From positions 868,001-932,000 of the forward strand of contig NZ_AP019779.1 of NCBI RefSeq assembly GCF_019669925.1: a stretch of 64,000 bases of DNA, written 5' to 3'. The stretch is from Methanobrevibacter arboriphilus (GTDB taxonomy: Archaea; Methanobacteriota; Methanobacteria; Methanobacteriales; Methanobacteriaceae). The position numbers were made by a program, and so were the translations under genes. Shown here piece by piece: positions 55,589 to 64,000 of the stretch (positions within the stretch are counted from its first letter, which is position 1; each line of letters begins with the position of its first letter). Below the pieces are notes generated by a model, which did not search any database, was not told where the DNA came from, and saw nothing but the letters and a program-made list of their open reading frames with translations.

Positions 55589-57589
55589 TTAAACTATCTT
55601 AAGATATCCATTACTTGGTTCAAAAATTACTCCCTTATGCTTTAGCTGTTTTATAAATTCCTCTACTTTTTCTTCACTTAAACCATACTGATCAACAAGG
55701 TTTGATGTTAAAACATTGATTGGAGCCTGATCACCATATTCTTCTTGAAGTTCCTTAATCTCATCAACAACTCTTTGAAGTTTATCTCTTTCTGATTTAG
55801 GAGTTCTACCTTCAACCATATCAACATCAATTTTACCAGTTTCAGGATCATAACCCACTTCTTTTAAACAAGCCATCTGCAATGCAATAGCTCTTTTAGC
55901 ATCTTCTTCTTCAACAAAGTCTTTAAGCTTAATTTTTGCACTTGCTTCTGCTAAACGAATAATAGCCTCTAATTGTCGAGCTGTTATTGGAACTGGAGCA
56001 TCTTCATCTATAGCACCACTTCTCATATCAACATAAAAGTCTTCAAGAACTTTATTAGATTCATCAGTAAGTTTTGGAACAATATTCTTTCTAGCATAGG
56101 CTATATACTTTCTAAGAAGTTCAGGTTCAATTTCATAAGTAACAGAATCTTCTTGATGTATTTTAAGAATGTGTTGAGCTAACTCCCTATCATTTTCAAC
56201 ATTTGGCTTATCTTCAACAACGAATGTTAAATCAAACCTTGAAAGAATAGGAGATGGTAAATCAATTTGTTCAGCAACTGATTTATATCTATCAAACCTT
56301 CCAAATTTAGGATTAGCTGCTGCAAGAACAGAACATCGTGAATTTAAGGTTGCCATTATACCTGCCTTAGCTATACTAATAGTTTGCTGTTCAAGAGCTT
56401 CATGAAGTGCAGACCTATCTTCTGACCTCATTTTATCAAGTTCATCAACACAAACATTTCCTTTATCTCCTAAAACAAGAGCCCCAGCTTCAAGAGACCA
56501 TCCACCTAATTCATCTCTTACAGCTGCAGCAGTTAAACCTGCACCTGTTGTACCTTTGCCACTTGTATAAATACTTCTTGGTGCAAGCTTTGAAACATAT
56601 TTTAGCATTTGAGACTTACCTATACCCGGATCCCCAACAATTAAAATATGAATGTCTCCTCTCAATCGTGTTTTATCTTCAAGCTCTTTAGCTGCACCAC
56701 CAAATAATTGAAGAGCAATAGCTTCTTTAACTTGTCTATAACCTTTAATAGACGGAGCAGTAGACCGAATTATCTTTTCATGAATATTTGGATCTTTTGA
56801 AAGTTCAATAATCTTTTCTTCATCTTCTTCACTAATTTCAAGCTCTTCAAATTCTTCTTCTTGTGGTTTAATAAAATTAGCATAAATATAATTTTTAAAT
56901 TTACCACTTCTCTCTTCTCTAAATGTTTTAAGAGTTCCAGTAATAATAACTTTATCACCAGGATTTAAAACATCCACCAAATCATCTTCAAGAATAATTA
57001 AAATTTGTTTAGGTTCAGTTCCTCCAGAAAGATTCTCTAATGGCTCCTGAACTCTAGCTGTTTGAGTATCTATATACCTTGATTCTTCTTGTAAAAGCCT
57101 AAATGATCTTCCTCCACATTCAGTACAAAGTGAAGGCTCAACAATTGTATTAGTATTAGTTTGTTCAACTTCATGAAGTCTCATACATCCCCTACATTCA
57201 AAAACACCAGTTTCAATTCTTGGACGGATTTCATCAGTTTTACGAACTATACCTTCAACAGAAACAAATTTACCAATATATTTACTTAACAAATGTTTAA
57301 GCTGAATTAAATTAGTGAGATTTTCTAATCTAATGTTTAAATCCGCATCTTTCATCAATGGATCTATATTTTTTACAGCCTTAGCTGAAGCAAGTAGAAC
57401 ATCATCAGGTTTTTCTATTAAAAGATCAGCTAAATCTGGATCAAACATTTCTAAATCTATATAATCGATTATTAAAGACCTATTATCCGGATACTTCTCT
57501 AAAACTTTAAAAACATCATCTTTATATTTTGTAGAAAAAAATTCTTCAAATTTAGTAATTGAAGTTTTTGATTTATCAGTTGAACTCAT
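55589..57589 (-). CDS. mcm: Replicative DNA helicase MCM
   Basis: This 666-residue protein is the hexameric replicative helicase. The N-terminal part (1-250) includes a zinc site (CRGC near 131, CTECGG near 156). The AAA+ core has Walker [10 protein letters not shown] near 320, Walker [10 protein letters not shown] near 383, sensor 1 AAANPKFG and the arginine finger LSRFDL. The C-terminal winged helix ends the protein. Length and order are standard for methanogens. It is a single gene; no GINS or primase gene is next to it. Confidence 0.97.
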   Translation of the reverse strand: MSSTDKSKTSITKFEEFFSTKYKDDVFKVLEKYPDNRSLIIDYIDLEMFDPDLADLLIEKPDDVLLASAKAVKNIDPLMKDADLNIRLENLTNLIQLKHLLSKYIGKFVSVEGIVRKTDEIRPRIETGVFECRGCMRLHEVEQTNTNTIVEPSLCTECGGRSFRLLQEESRYIDTQTARVQEPLENLSGGTEPKQILIILEDDLVDVLNPGDKVIITGTLKTFREERSGKFKNYIYANFIKPQEEEFEELEISEEDEEKIIELSKDPNIHEKIIRSTAPSIKGYRQVKEAIALQLFGGAAKELEDKTRLRGDIHILIVGDPGIGKSQMLKYVSKLAPRSIYTSGKGTTGAGLTAAAVRDELGGWSLEAGALVLGDKGNVCVDELDKMRSEDRSALHEALEQQTISIAKAGIMATLNSRCSVLAAANPKFGRFDRYKSVAEQIDLPSPILSRFDLTFVVEDKPNVENDRELAQHILKIHQEDSVTYEIEPELLRKYIAYARKNIVPKLTDESNKVLEDFYVDMRSGAIDEDAPVPITARQLEAIIRLAEASAKIKLKDFVEEEDAKRAIALQMACLKEVGYDPETGKIDVDMVEGRTPKSERDKLQRVVDEIKELQEEYGDQAPINVLTSNLVDQYGLSEEKVEEFIKQLKHKGVIFEPSNGYLKIV

Positions 57590-57892
57590 TATAATTAAAT
57601 TGATTTTTATCTTAAATAAATATTCAGTTTTTTATTATTTTAAATTTTTATTATTAATAGAATATGTAATAATGATAATAATATTTCAAAAACATATAAT
57701 ACCAAAAGTTATTTAATATATGAAGTGAACAAATTATATAATAGTATTATAAATAATACCATAAAAATATAGACATATTTATTCATAATTAAGATGAAAA
57801 AATATGTAAACTAGTTTTTAATAAAAATTTAAGCAAAATTATATTTTTAATTTAACAATATTATATTTTACATCAAGTTTGAGGCAATAGCA
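57590..57892. other. Divergent promoter region (303 bp)
   Basis: It separates mcm from the 140-residue membrane-anchored protein gene. AT-rich, with several TATA-like boxes on both strands and no ORF or clear operator. Confidence 0.4.
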
Positions 57893-58315
57893 ATGAAAAA
57901 ATCACGATTAAATTTGTTTAAATCAACTTCAATGTTAATCTCTGTGTTAGGAGTTTTAATGATAGTTTCTACTATTATTATTGCAGCATATATTGGTTTT
58001 AGCATAATATCCTCAGAAATTACCTCTGGAGTTTCATCTGGTTCACAATATGAAGAACTAGCTAGTTTAAAAGCAAATTATACCGAATTAGAATCAAAAT
58101 TCAATTCAACAAAACAAGTGATATTTGCAGGATCTGACAATACAAAAGAACAAGCATATATAGATGCAGAATTAGAGTTAATAAGAGCAAATTCTGCCAT
58201 TAGTGATGTTGAGAGTGCATTAAAGGCTGGAAAGTCTTCAAGTGATGTAGATGCTAGGATAAAAATAGCTAAAGAAAAAATGACAATAGCTAATCAAGCT
58301 TATAATAATCTATAA
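57893..58315 (+). CDS. Membrane-anchored coiled-coil protein, unknown function
   Basis: This 140-residue protein has one strong N-terminal membrane helix (about residues 13-38) preceded by Lys/Arg, so the rest should face outward. A coiled coil (ELASLKANYTELESKF) and an Ala/Lys-rich helical region follow. It could be a signal-anchored cell-surface protein. GAGGCAAT precedes the ATG. I do not recognise the family; similar short proteins are probably restricted to related methanogens. Confidence 0.65.
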   Translation: MKKSRLNLFKSTSMLISVLGVLMIVSTIIIAAYIGFSIISSEITSGVSSGSQYEELASLKANYTELESKFNSTKQVIFAGSDNTKEQAYIDAELELIRANSAISDVESALKAGKSSSDVDARIKIAKEKMTIANQAYNNL

Positions 58316-58746
58316 ACTTTCAAAATTAATTTTTTAAATTTAAAATAGGATTAGTAAAAAAATAGATTAGTAAAAAATTAGTTAAATTATTGTTAGTTAA
58401 AAAATTAGTTAAATCATTATTATTAGTATTTATAATGGATTATGAAAAATTATATAAAAAATAAAAAATATAATTATAAACAATATTTAAATTGAATAAT
58501 TATTATTTTTATTTATCAACCAAATAATTAATTTTTATTATAATTTACTAAAATATTTACATTGAATTATATTTAATAAAGTTATACTATTTAATAGGAT
58601 TATTAATACAATTATATTTATAATTATATAAATTATTATAAAATAATTATATAAATTCAATGAAATTTTATAGATTTAATACAATAATATATTTTAATAC
58701 AATTCTAAATAATTTATAATTACTAAATATAAAGAGAGAAGGTATC
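58316..58746. other. Intergenic region (431 bp)
   Basis: AT-rich with repeated AAAAAATTAGTTAAAT units at 58370-58420. The promoter of the aIF2 beta gene should lie at the right end. Nothing else is recognised. Confidence 0.45.
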
Positions 58747-59154
58747 ATGGAAAAATATGAAGATTTATTAAATAGAGCTATAGATCAGCTCCCACCAGAA
58801 GTTTTTGAAACAAAAAGATTTAGTGTTCCAAAAGCATATTCTGTTATACAAGGAAATAGGACTTTCATTCAAAATTTTAAAGATATTGCTGAAGCTTTAA
58901 ATAGAGACCCACAACATTTGTTAAAGTTTTTACTTAGAGAATTAGGTACAGCTGGAAACTTAGAAGGTGGAAGAGCTATATTACAAGGTAAATTCACACA
59001 TTTCTTAATAAATGAAAGAATAGACGAATATATTGAAAGATTTGTAATGTGCCATGAGTGTAATAGGCCAGATACAAAAATCATAAGAGAAGATAGAATA
59101 TTTATTCTTAAATGTGCAGCTTGCGGTGCTAAAGCTCCATTGAAAACATTATAA
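58747..59154 (+). CDS. Translation initiation factor aIF2, beta subunit
   Basis: This 135-residue protein is the beta subunit of the archaeal factor that brings initiator tRNA to the ribosome. It has the N-terminal helix ([15 protein letters not shown]), the central domain with [32 protein letters not shown], and a C-terminal zinc ribbon (CHEC and CAAC). Length is standard. GAGAGAAGG precedes the ATG. The NMD3-like gene 530 bases downstream is also translation-related, which is a common archaeal neighbourhood. Confidence 0.96.
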   Translation: MEKYEDLLNRAIDQLPPEVFETKRFSVPKAYSVIQGNRTFIQNFKDIAEALNRDPQHLLKFLLRELGTAGNLEGGRAILQGKFTHFLINERIDEYIERFVMCHECNRPDTKIIREDRIFILKCAACGAKAPLKTL

Positions 59155-59680
59155 GAATAAAAATAATAATATAGCTGAAGAATAACAAGATAAATAAAAA
59201 AATAATAATAATATAGCTAAAATTAACTATATTTTATTATTTATTAATTTTATATTATAATATTTATATTTTGCATAATTTAAATAATTATACTTTATAT
59301 TTAATTCTAATTTTTCGTTAATTTAAATTTATTATTCAGATTATAGGTTAATTTGATTAATATGGCTAATTTATAATCATAATTAAAAATATTATAATAT
59401 AAAATAATTATAAAAGAAAATAATTATAATAATTATAATATTATAACTATATGATAATATTATAATATGATAATTTATATAAAATAATTCTAATAAAATA
59501 ATTATAATACAATATTATAGTAATTATATGCAAAATAATATGTGTAAACTAATTAAATGTAGCTAATTATATTTAAACTAATTATTTTGAAGTTCATAAT
59601 GAATATTTATTAATAAATATGTACTAATATAGATAATATATATTAATAAATATTTATACTATTTATTAAAAGGTTTTAGT
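59155..59680. other. Intergenic region (526 bp)
   Basis: AT-rich spacer with many TAATTATAATA-type imperfect palindromes at 59380-59530. No ORF, promoter element of note or structured GC-rich segment was seen. Confidence 0.45.
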
Positions 59681-60742
59681 ATGTTTTGTCCTGAATGTGG
59701 TAATACAGAAAGTCCAATAATCGAAGGAATATGTCAAAACTGTTTTTTAAAAAAAATTTCAATATTAAAAATTCCTGAAAATATTGAAGTTGTTGTTTGT
59801 GCTCATTGTAATGCGAAATTTGAAGAAGGAAAATGGAAAGAATCAGAAATTCCAGAAGAAGAGATAATTTACAGGGCTTTAGAAAGATCAGTCAATGTGG
59901 ATTCTCATATAAGTCATGAAAAATTAGCAATTGAACTTGAAATTATACAAATGAGAGGAACAATAGCTGAATGTTACATTGAAGCTGAAGCTGAAATATT
60001 TGGAGAAATTATAAAACAATCCTTTGAAAGTGAAGTTAGATTATTAAGAAATGTTTGTCCCAATTGTAGTAAACAACAATCAGGATATTATGAATCAGTT
60101 GTTCAATTTAGAGCTGATGATCGTGAATTAACACAAGATGAAATGGATAAAACTGACAAAATTGTTGATAAAACTTTAAATAATAGATTTTATAAAGATA
60201 AATTAGCATATTTAGTTCAAAAAACAAAATTAAAGGAAGGATATGATTATTACATTGGTTCCTATAAATCTGGAAAGAAAATAGCTGATGCCATAAAAGA
60301 AGAGTTTGGAGGGATAATAAACGAGTCTCCAAGACTTATTAGTCAAGATAAATCAACAGGAAAAGGTTTATATAGAATATGGATTTTAATTCGTCTTCCT
60401 AAATTTAAAAAAGGAGATTTTGTAAAATATAATGATAAATATTGGGAAATTATGAATATTGATGGTAAAAGAATTCTTATTCAAGATTTAGATACGTTTG
60501 AGAGAATACCTTTACAATGGAAAGAGTATGAAAATATTGAATATATTAAAGAAGAGAAAAATATTCAGACAACTACATTAATATCAAAATCCCCTTTAAA
60601 CATGCAAATTTTAGATCCAGATGATTATACTGTGGTTGATATCCCTATAATCAATGGATATTTTAATGAATTTAATATTGGAGATGAAATAAATGTTATA
60701 AAAATTGAAAATCAGTTATATATTCTCCAAACTGAAAAATAA
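59681..60742 (+). CDS. NMD3-like ribosome-associated protein
   Basis: This 353-residue protein matches archaeal NMD3 family members. Zinc-binding Cys pairs open the protein (CPECGNTESPIIEGICQNCF), a second set follows (CAHC; CPNC), and then comes LVQKTKLKEGYDYYIGSYKSGKKIADAI, the conserved eIF5A-like core, with a beta-rich C-terminus. Eukaryotic NMD3 exports the large subunit; archaeal forms are thought to act in late 50S maturation. AAAAGGTTTT precedes the ATG. Its position between aIF2 beta and TyrRS fits a translation role. Confidence 0.92.
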   Translation: MFCPECGNTESPIIEGICQNCFLKKISILKIPENIEVVVCAHCNAKFEEGKWKESEIPEEEIIYRALERSVNVDSHISHEKLAIELEIIQMRGTIAECYIEAEAEIFGEIIKQSFESEVRLLRNVCPNCSKQQSGYYESVVQFRADDRELTQDEMDKTDKIVDKTLNNRFYKDKLAYLVQKTKLKEGYDYYIGSYKSGKKIADAIKEEFGGIINESPRLISQDKSTGKGLYRIWILIRLPKFKKGDFVKYNDKYWEIMNIDGKRILIQDLDTFERIPLQWKEYENIEYIKEEKNIQTTTLISKSPLNMQILDPDDYTVVDIPIINGYFNEFNIGDEINVIKIENQLYILQTEK

Positions 60743-61035
60743 TATTAATTATACAATAAATACAAATATTCATATATATAATATACTAATATTCATATAT
60801 CTTATTTTTATATAATATTTATATAATTAATTATTATGATTTTATAAACTTATAATAATAATTTATACAATTATAATTATAGATTAAAAATAGCATATAT
60901 AAAAATAGTATAGATAAAAAATTTAGTTATAAAAATAAATGATTATAACCAACAGTCTGAAAATAATTTAACTTTAAATTTAACTTTATACAAAATTAAA
61001 AGCAATTAAAATAAGCAAAGTTAACAAGTGATTAA

Positions 61036-61998
61036 ATGGATATTAATGGAAAAATAGGCCTAATAAAAAAAGGAACACTAGAAATAATTAATCTTGAAGA
61101 GTTAAAAGAAAAACTTGAGAAAAGCCATCCAATTGCATATACTGGTTATGAACCTTCTGGAAAAATCCATTTAGGCCATGCTATTACTGTAATGAAATTA
61201 AAACAATTACAAGAATTAGGATTTAAAATAAAAATCCTTTTAGCAGACTATCATGCATACTTAAATGGAAAAGGCACTATTGAAGAAATAGAAAAAACAG
61301 CTAAATATAATGAAAAATGTTTTAAAGCATTGGGATTAAGTGAAAATACTGAATTTGTTTTAGGTTCAAGTTTCCAAACAAAGCCAGAATATACTGATAA
61401 AATTTATAATTTAGCTACAATTACAACATTAGTGAGAGCAAAAAGAAGTATGGATAAAGTAAGTAGAAGTAGTGAAAATCCAAAAGTTGCAGATGCTATG
61501 TATCCATTAATGCAAATAGCTGATATGGTTGCTTTAAATGTTGATGTTGCATTAGGTGGAATGGAACAAAGAAAAATACAAATGTTAGCTAGAGAAAATC
61601 TTCCAAAAATAAATAAAACTCCTCCAGTATGTATACACACACCTCTTCTCCATGGTTTAGATGGCGATGAAAAAATGTCAAGTAGTAAAGGTAATTTCAT
61701 AGCTATTGATGATAGTGAATCAGAAATAAGGAAAAAAATAAATAAAAGCTTCTGTCCAATGAAAGAAATTGAAGGAAATCCAATCATCGAACTGGCTACA
61801 CACTTTATTTTTACAAATCAAAATAAAATAATTATTGAAAGGCCTGAAAAGTTTGGTGGAAATTTAAAGTTGACAGAAAAAGAATTAGTTGATATATATG
61901 CCGCTGGTGAACTTCATCCTATGGATTTAAAAAATGCTGTTAGTTCATTCTTAATAAGTTATTTAGCTAGTGTTCGAGAATACATGGAAAATAATTGA
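61036..61998 (+). CDS. tyrS: Tyrosyl-tRNA synthetase
   Basis: This 320-residue class I synthetase is of the compact archaeal type. It has HLGH (residues 45-48), the tyrosine pocket (AYTGYEPSG and [12 protein letters not shown]), [15 protein letters not shown] and the KMSSSKGN loop near 214. Anticodon-binding is by the C-terminal helical region; no S4 domain is present, as expected in archaea. A GTGAT ribosome site precedes the ATG. Single gene. Confidence 0.97.
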   Translation: MDINGKIGLIKKGTLEIINLEELKEKLEKSHPIAYTGYEPSGKIHLGHAITVMKLKQLQELGFKIKILLADYHAYLNGKGTIEEIEKTAKYNEKCFKALGLSENTEFVLGSSFQTKPEYTDKIYNLATITTLVRAKRSMDKVSRSSENPKVADAMYPLMQIADMVALNVDVALGGMEQRKIQMLARENLPKINKTPPVCIHTPLLHGLDGDEKMSSSKGNFIAIDDSESEIRKKINKSFCPMKEIEGNPIIELATHFIFTNQNKIIIERPEKFGGNLKLTEKELVDIYAAGELHPMDLKNAVSSFLISYLASVREYMENN

Positions 61999-62206
61999 AG
62001 TTTTCTTTAATTATTTTAATAGAAAAAATTTTTTATAGTAAGAAAATCTGTTAAGAATCTTATTTTATAAAAATTTTATAAATAGTATTATAATAAATAT
62101 AAATTCATGCTAAAATAAAAATATATTAAAAATATAGTTATATTAAAAAATAAAATTATATTTAAAAAAATAAAATTATTAACTTAAAAATACATAAGGG
62201 ATTATT

Positions 62207-62425
62207 ATGGATTATGAAATGAGATTACCAAATGGTGTTGGAGAACAAGTGCTTGCACATACAGTTGAAAAATTTGAAGTAAAACTAAAGCACACAGATT
62301 ATGGGCCTGTATTAGTTGGAACAGCTGATGAACTAGAAAATGCAAGAGATTTTATTGTAAAATCAATTAATGAAAGATTAAATGAATTATCTAATAAAAA
62401 AGATGATAATGAAACTGAAAAATAA
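62207..62425 (+). CDS. Small acidic protein, unknown function
   Basis: This 72-residue protein has a beta-beta-alpha look (MRLPNGVGEQVLAHTVEKFEVKL, TDYGPVLVGTADELENARDFIVKSINERL) and an acidic/Lys tail. It has no Cys and no membrane helix. AAGGGATT precedes the ATG. The size and composition argue for a real small cytoplasmic protein. I do not recognise a named family, though conservation among methanobacteria is plausible given its context between tyrS and tmk. Confidence 0.65.
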   Translation: MDYEMRLPNGVGEQVLAHTVEKFEVKLKHTDYGPVLVGTADELENARDFIVKSINERLNELSNKKDDNETEK

Positions 62426-62568
62426 TAACGAATTAAAATAATTCTTAATAAGTGGTTCTAATCTTTTATTAATTAAAATTAGTATAATAATATCAAATAT
62501 ATTCTAATTATATTCTAATAATACTTGATATATATTCTAATAATAGTAAATATAATAGTTTTAAAGAT

Positions 62569-63159
62569 TTAATCAATCCCACTAACACAAATCCCAAGAA
62601 AAGGAGCAATTAACTTTCTAATATCTGATTGAACTTTATTAGGACCATTATTTGCATTTATAATTCTGAAATTATCATTATCATTAGCTAAATCTAAATA
62701 TTTATTTTTAACATTAGATAAAAAATACTTTTTTTCAAATTCATCTTCACCAGAACATCTCTCAATAGCTAAATTAACATTTATATCTAAGAGAAGAACT
62801 AAATCTGGTCTTTTTGCATATTTATTTATTTCATAAATCCAATCTGATGGTTCTTGATATGCTAAACTTGAATAAAAAGACCTATCACTAATTATAATTT
62901 TATTACAATATTCTTCATTAGCTATCTTATCCATTAATAAGATACGATCAGCTGCAAACAACAAACCAAGAGTTTTTTGAATATTTTCTTTTGTAGCATT
63001 TGGTTTCCTGAGCATTTCTCTAATTAATTTCCCAATATCAGAATCTGTAGGCTCAACAATTGATTCTACTTCAATTCCAGAATCTTCTAACCATTTTTTA
63101 AGAGCATTAATTTGGGTAGTTTTTCCAGCTCCATCAATACCTTCTAAAACTATATACAT
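62569..63159 (-). CDS. tmk: Thymidylate kinase
   Basis: Tmk phosphorylates dTMP to dTDP. The 196-residue protein has the P-loop EGIDGAGKTTQ (residues 6-16), the DR-x motif SDRSFYSSLAYQ, and LLLDINVNLAIERC, all standard. The lid segment (RCSGEDEFEKKYF) is present. The ribosome site is weak. It lies 81 bases from the MutS-like gene, on the same strand and downstream of it, so the two may be cotranscribed. Confidence 0.95.
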   Translation of the reverse strand: MYIVLEGIDGAGKTTQINALKKWLEDSGIEVESIVEPTDSDIGKLIREMLRKPNATKENIQKTLGLLFAADRILLMDKIANEEYCNKIIISDRSFYSSLAYQEPSDWIYEINKYAKRPDLVLLLDINVNLAIERCSGEDEFEKKYFLSNVKNKYLDLANDNDNFRIINANNGPNKVQSDIRKLIAPFLGICVSGID

Positions 63160-63240
63160 AAAGATAGATTATGTCTTTAAGTTTATATATATTTATATAT
63201 TTAATTATAATTCTGTATTTAATTATAGAATCATAAATGA

Positions 63241-64000
63241 TTAGAACTTTTTAAGAATTTCGCCATAAACTTCTTTCATTTTACCTTCTGAATTTTCATA
63301 AATTCTTTTTAAAATAAATTCAGGAGTACTCCTAGCTAAACAATTCATTTTAGGAGTTCTATCAACTATCAAATTATAATTTTCATCAAGCCCTTTAGCT
63401 TCTATACCATCAACTCTAACATCTGCATAAGTCATCAATTCTTTAGCCATATGAGTTACTATTATTGCATAAGAGTTAGAATCTTTGATCATCTCTATAA
63501 AACTTGAAATAATTTTAACAGCAGCTTCCAATTCAGTTATTCCCTCAAGTTCATCAAGAAGAACTAATTTTTCACTATCAGTAGTTACAATTGGCATAAA
63601 AACATTTAAAAATGATTCAAATGCACCTGCATCTAAAGATCTCTTTTTTGAAAAGTGATAAATTTCATCAAGCAATTTAACTTCTGCATTTTTTGCACAT
63701 ACTGGAAGACCCATTTGAGCCATAATAGAAATTTGGGCAATAGTTTCAAGTAAAGTAGTTTTTCCACCACTATTAGCTCCTGTAAGAAGAGCTACATTAT
63801 CATTATCTCCTAAATTATAATCAATTCTTTGAATATAATCTCCATTTTCAAGACCTAGCTCTAGATGTAAAGTTTCTTCAAGTTTAAAATCATTCCCTAA
63901 TGTAGCAGGCATCAAATCATACTCATAAGCAAAACTGCCCAACGTAAACTCATAATCAAATTCTAAAGTTTCCTTGACTTCCTCTATTGCTTGATTCTTT
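63241..64000 (-). CDS. MutS-family ATPase, C-terminal part (cut by window edge)
   Basis: Only the C-terminal 250 or so residues are in the window; the frame stays open to base 64000 (KNQAIEEVKETLEFDYEF precedes the TTG at 63942), so the N-terminus lies beyond. It has Walker A GANSGGKTTLLE, LDAGAFESFLNVF (signature loop), Walker B LVLLDELEGIT and the late His in VTHM, the ATPase of MutS proteins. This resembles the archaeal MutS-related/MutS2-like group rather than MutS1, since a MutS1 mismatch system is usually absent in such methanogens. No Smr domain follows. Repair or recombination control is inferred. Confidence 0.88.
   Translation of the reverse strand, partial: KNQAIEEVKETLEFDYEFTLGSFAYEYDLMPATLGNDFKLEETLHLELGLENGDYIQRIDYNLGDNDNVALLTGANSGGKTTLLETIAQISIMAQMGLPVCAKNAEVKLLDEIYHFSKKRSLDAGAFESFLNVFMPIVTTDSEKLVLLDELEGITELEAAVKIISSFIEMIKDSNSYAIIVTHMAKELMTYADVRVDGIEAKGLDENYNLIVDRTPKMNCLARSTPEFILKRIYENSEGKMKEVYGEILKKF

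Overview
The window is archaeal and very AT-rich, and looks like a chromosome segment of a Methanobrevibacter-type methanogen (order Methanobacteriales). The evidence is an archaeal information-processing set (MCM helicase, aIF2 beta, NMD3-like protein, archaeal-type TyrRS, NucS, Lhr helicase, RNase Z), archaeal PurP, a formate/nitrite-family transporter, a FwdF-like polyferredoxin, a thermonicotianamine-synthase-like protein, and secreted proteins of the kind found in pseudomurein-walled methanogens. Shine-Dalgarno sites are mostly GGTGAT or AGGAGG, and they repeatedly place the true ATG 9 to 33 bases inside the longest open frame. I saw no tRNA, rRNA or CRISPR array.

Layout. 0.2-2.5 kb: a large secreted coiled-coil protein, part of a 2.3-kb block that recurs at 42.3-44.65 kb. 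2.8-3.7 kb: a secreted wall-binding protein whose promoter architecture is shared with a paralogue at 19.8-20.8 kb. 4.3-9.6 kb: NAD synthesis (nadA, nadC), an MscS channel and RNase Z. 9.9-19.5 kb: mostly single genes (MetX-like hydrolase, ferredoxins, NucS, MntP, nicotianamine synthase-like protein, TMEM175-like channel). 21.8-24.1 kb: a two-receiver/processive glycosyltransferase fusion. 25.6-28.1 kb: an osmoprotectant ABC transporter. 29-40 kb: an accessory region with a truncated integrase, two members of an unrecognised protein family, a degraded copy of one of them, a beta-helix adhesin, a broken membrane gene, and three palindromes with DtxR/IdeR-type geometry. 39.7-42.3 kb: Lhr. 44.7-45.1 kb: two adjacent elements of about 135 bp with long inverted ends. 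45.3-64 kb: housekeeping (flavodoxin, NfeD/SPFH pair, Ddh, PurP, FNT transporter, RlmE, MCM, aIF2 beta, NMD3-like, TyrRS, Tmk, MutS-like ATPase running off the window).

How parts may work together. The strongest candidate for an undescribed system is in the accessory region. ATTTAGG-N2-CCTAAAT-like palindromes (TTAGG, four bases, CCTAA) sit as a tandem pair over the predicted start site of a Cys-rich protein gene. A third lies beside the TATA box of a transcript of about 170 nt that has no credible ORF but ends in two hairpins and a U-run. This looks like a small metal-responsive regulon with a possible regulatory RNA. A second theme is the cell surface: the mosaic duplicated coiled-coil proteins, the two wall-binding paralogues with an apparent AUU start and a 5' stem-loop, the adhesin, and the receiver-linked polysaccharide synthase.
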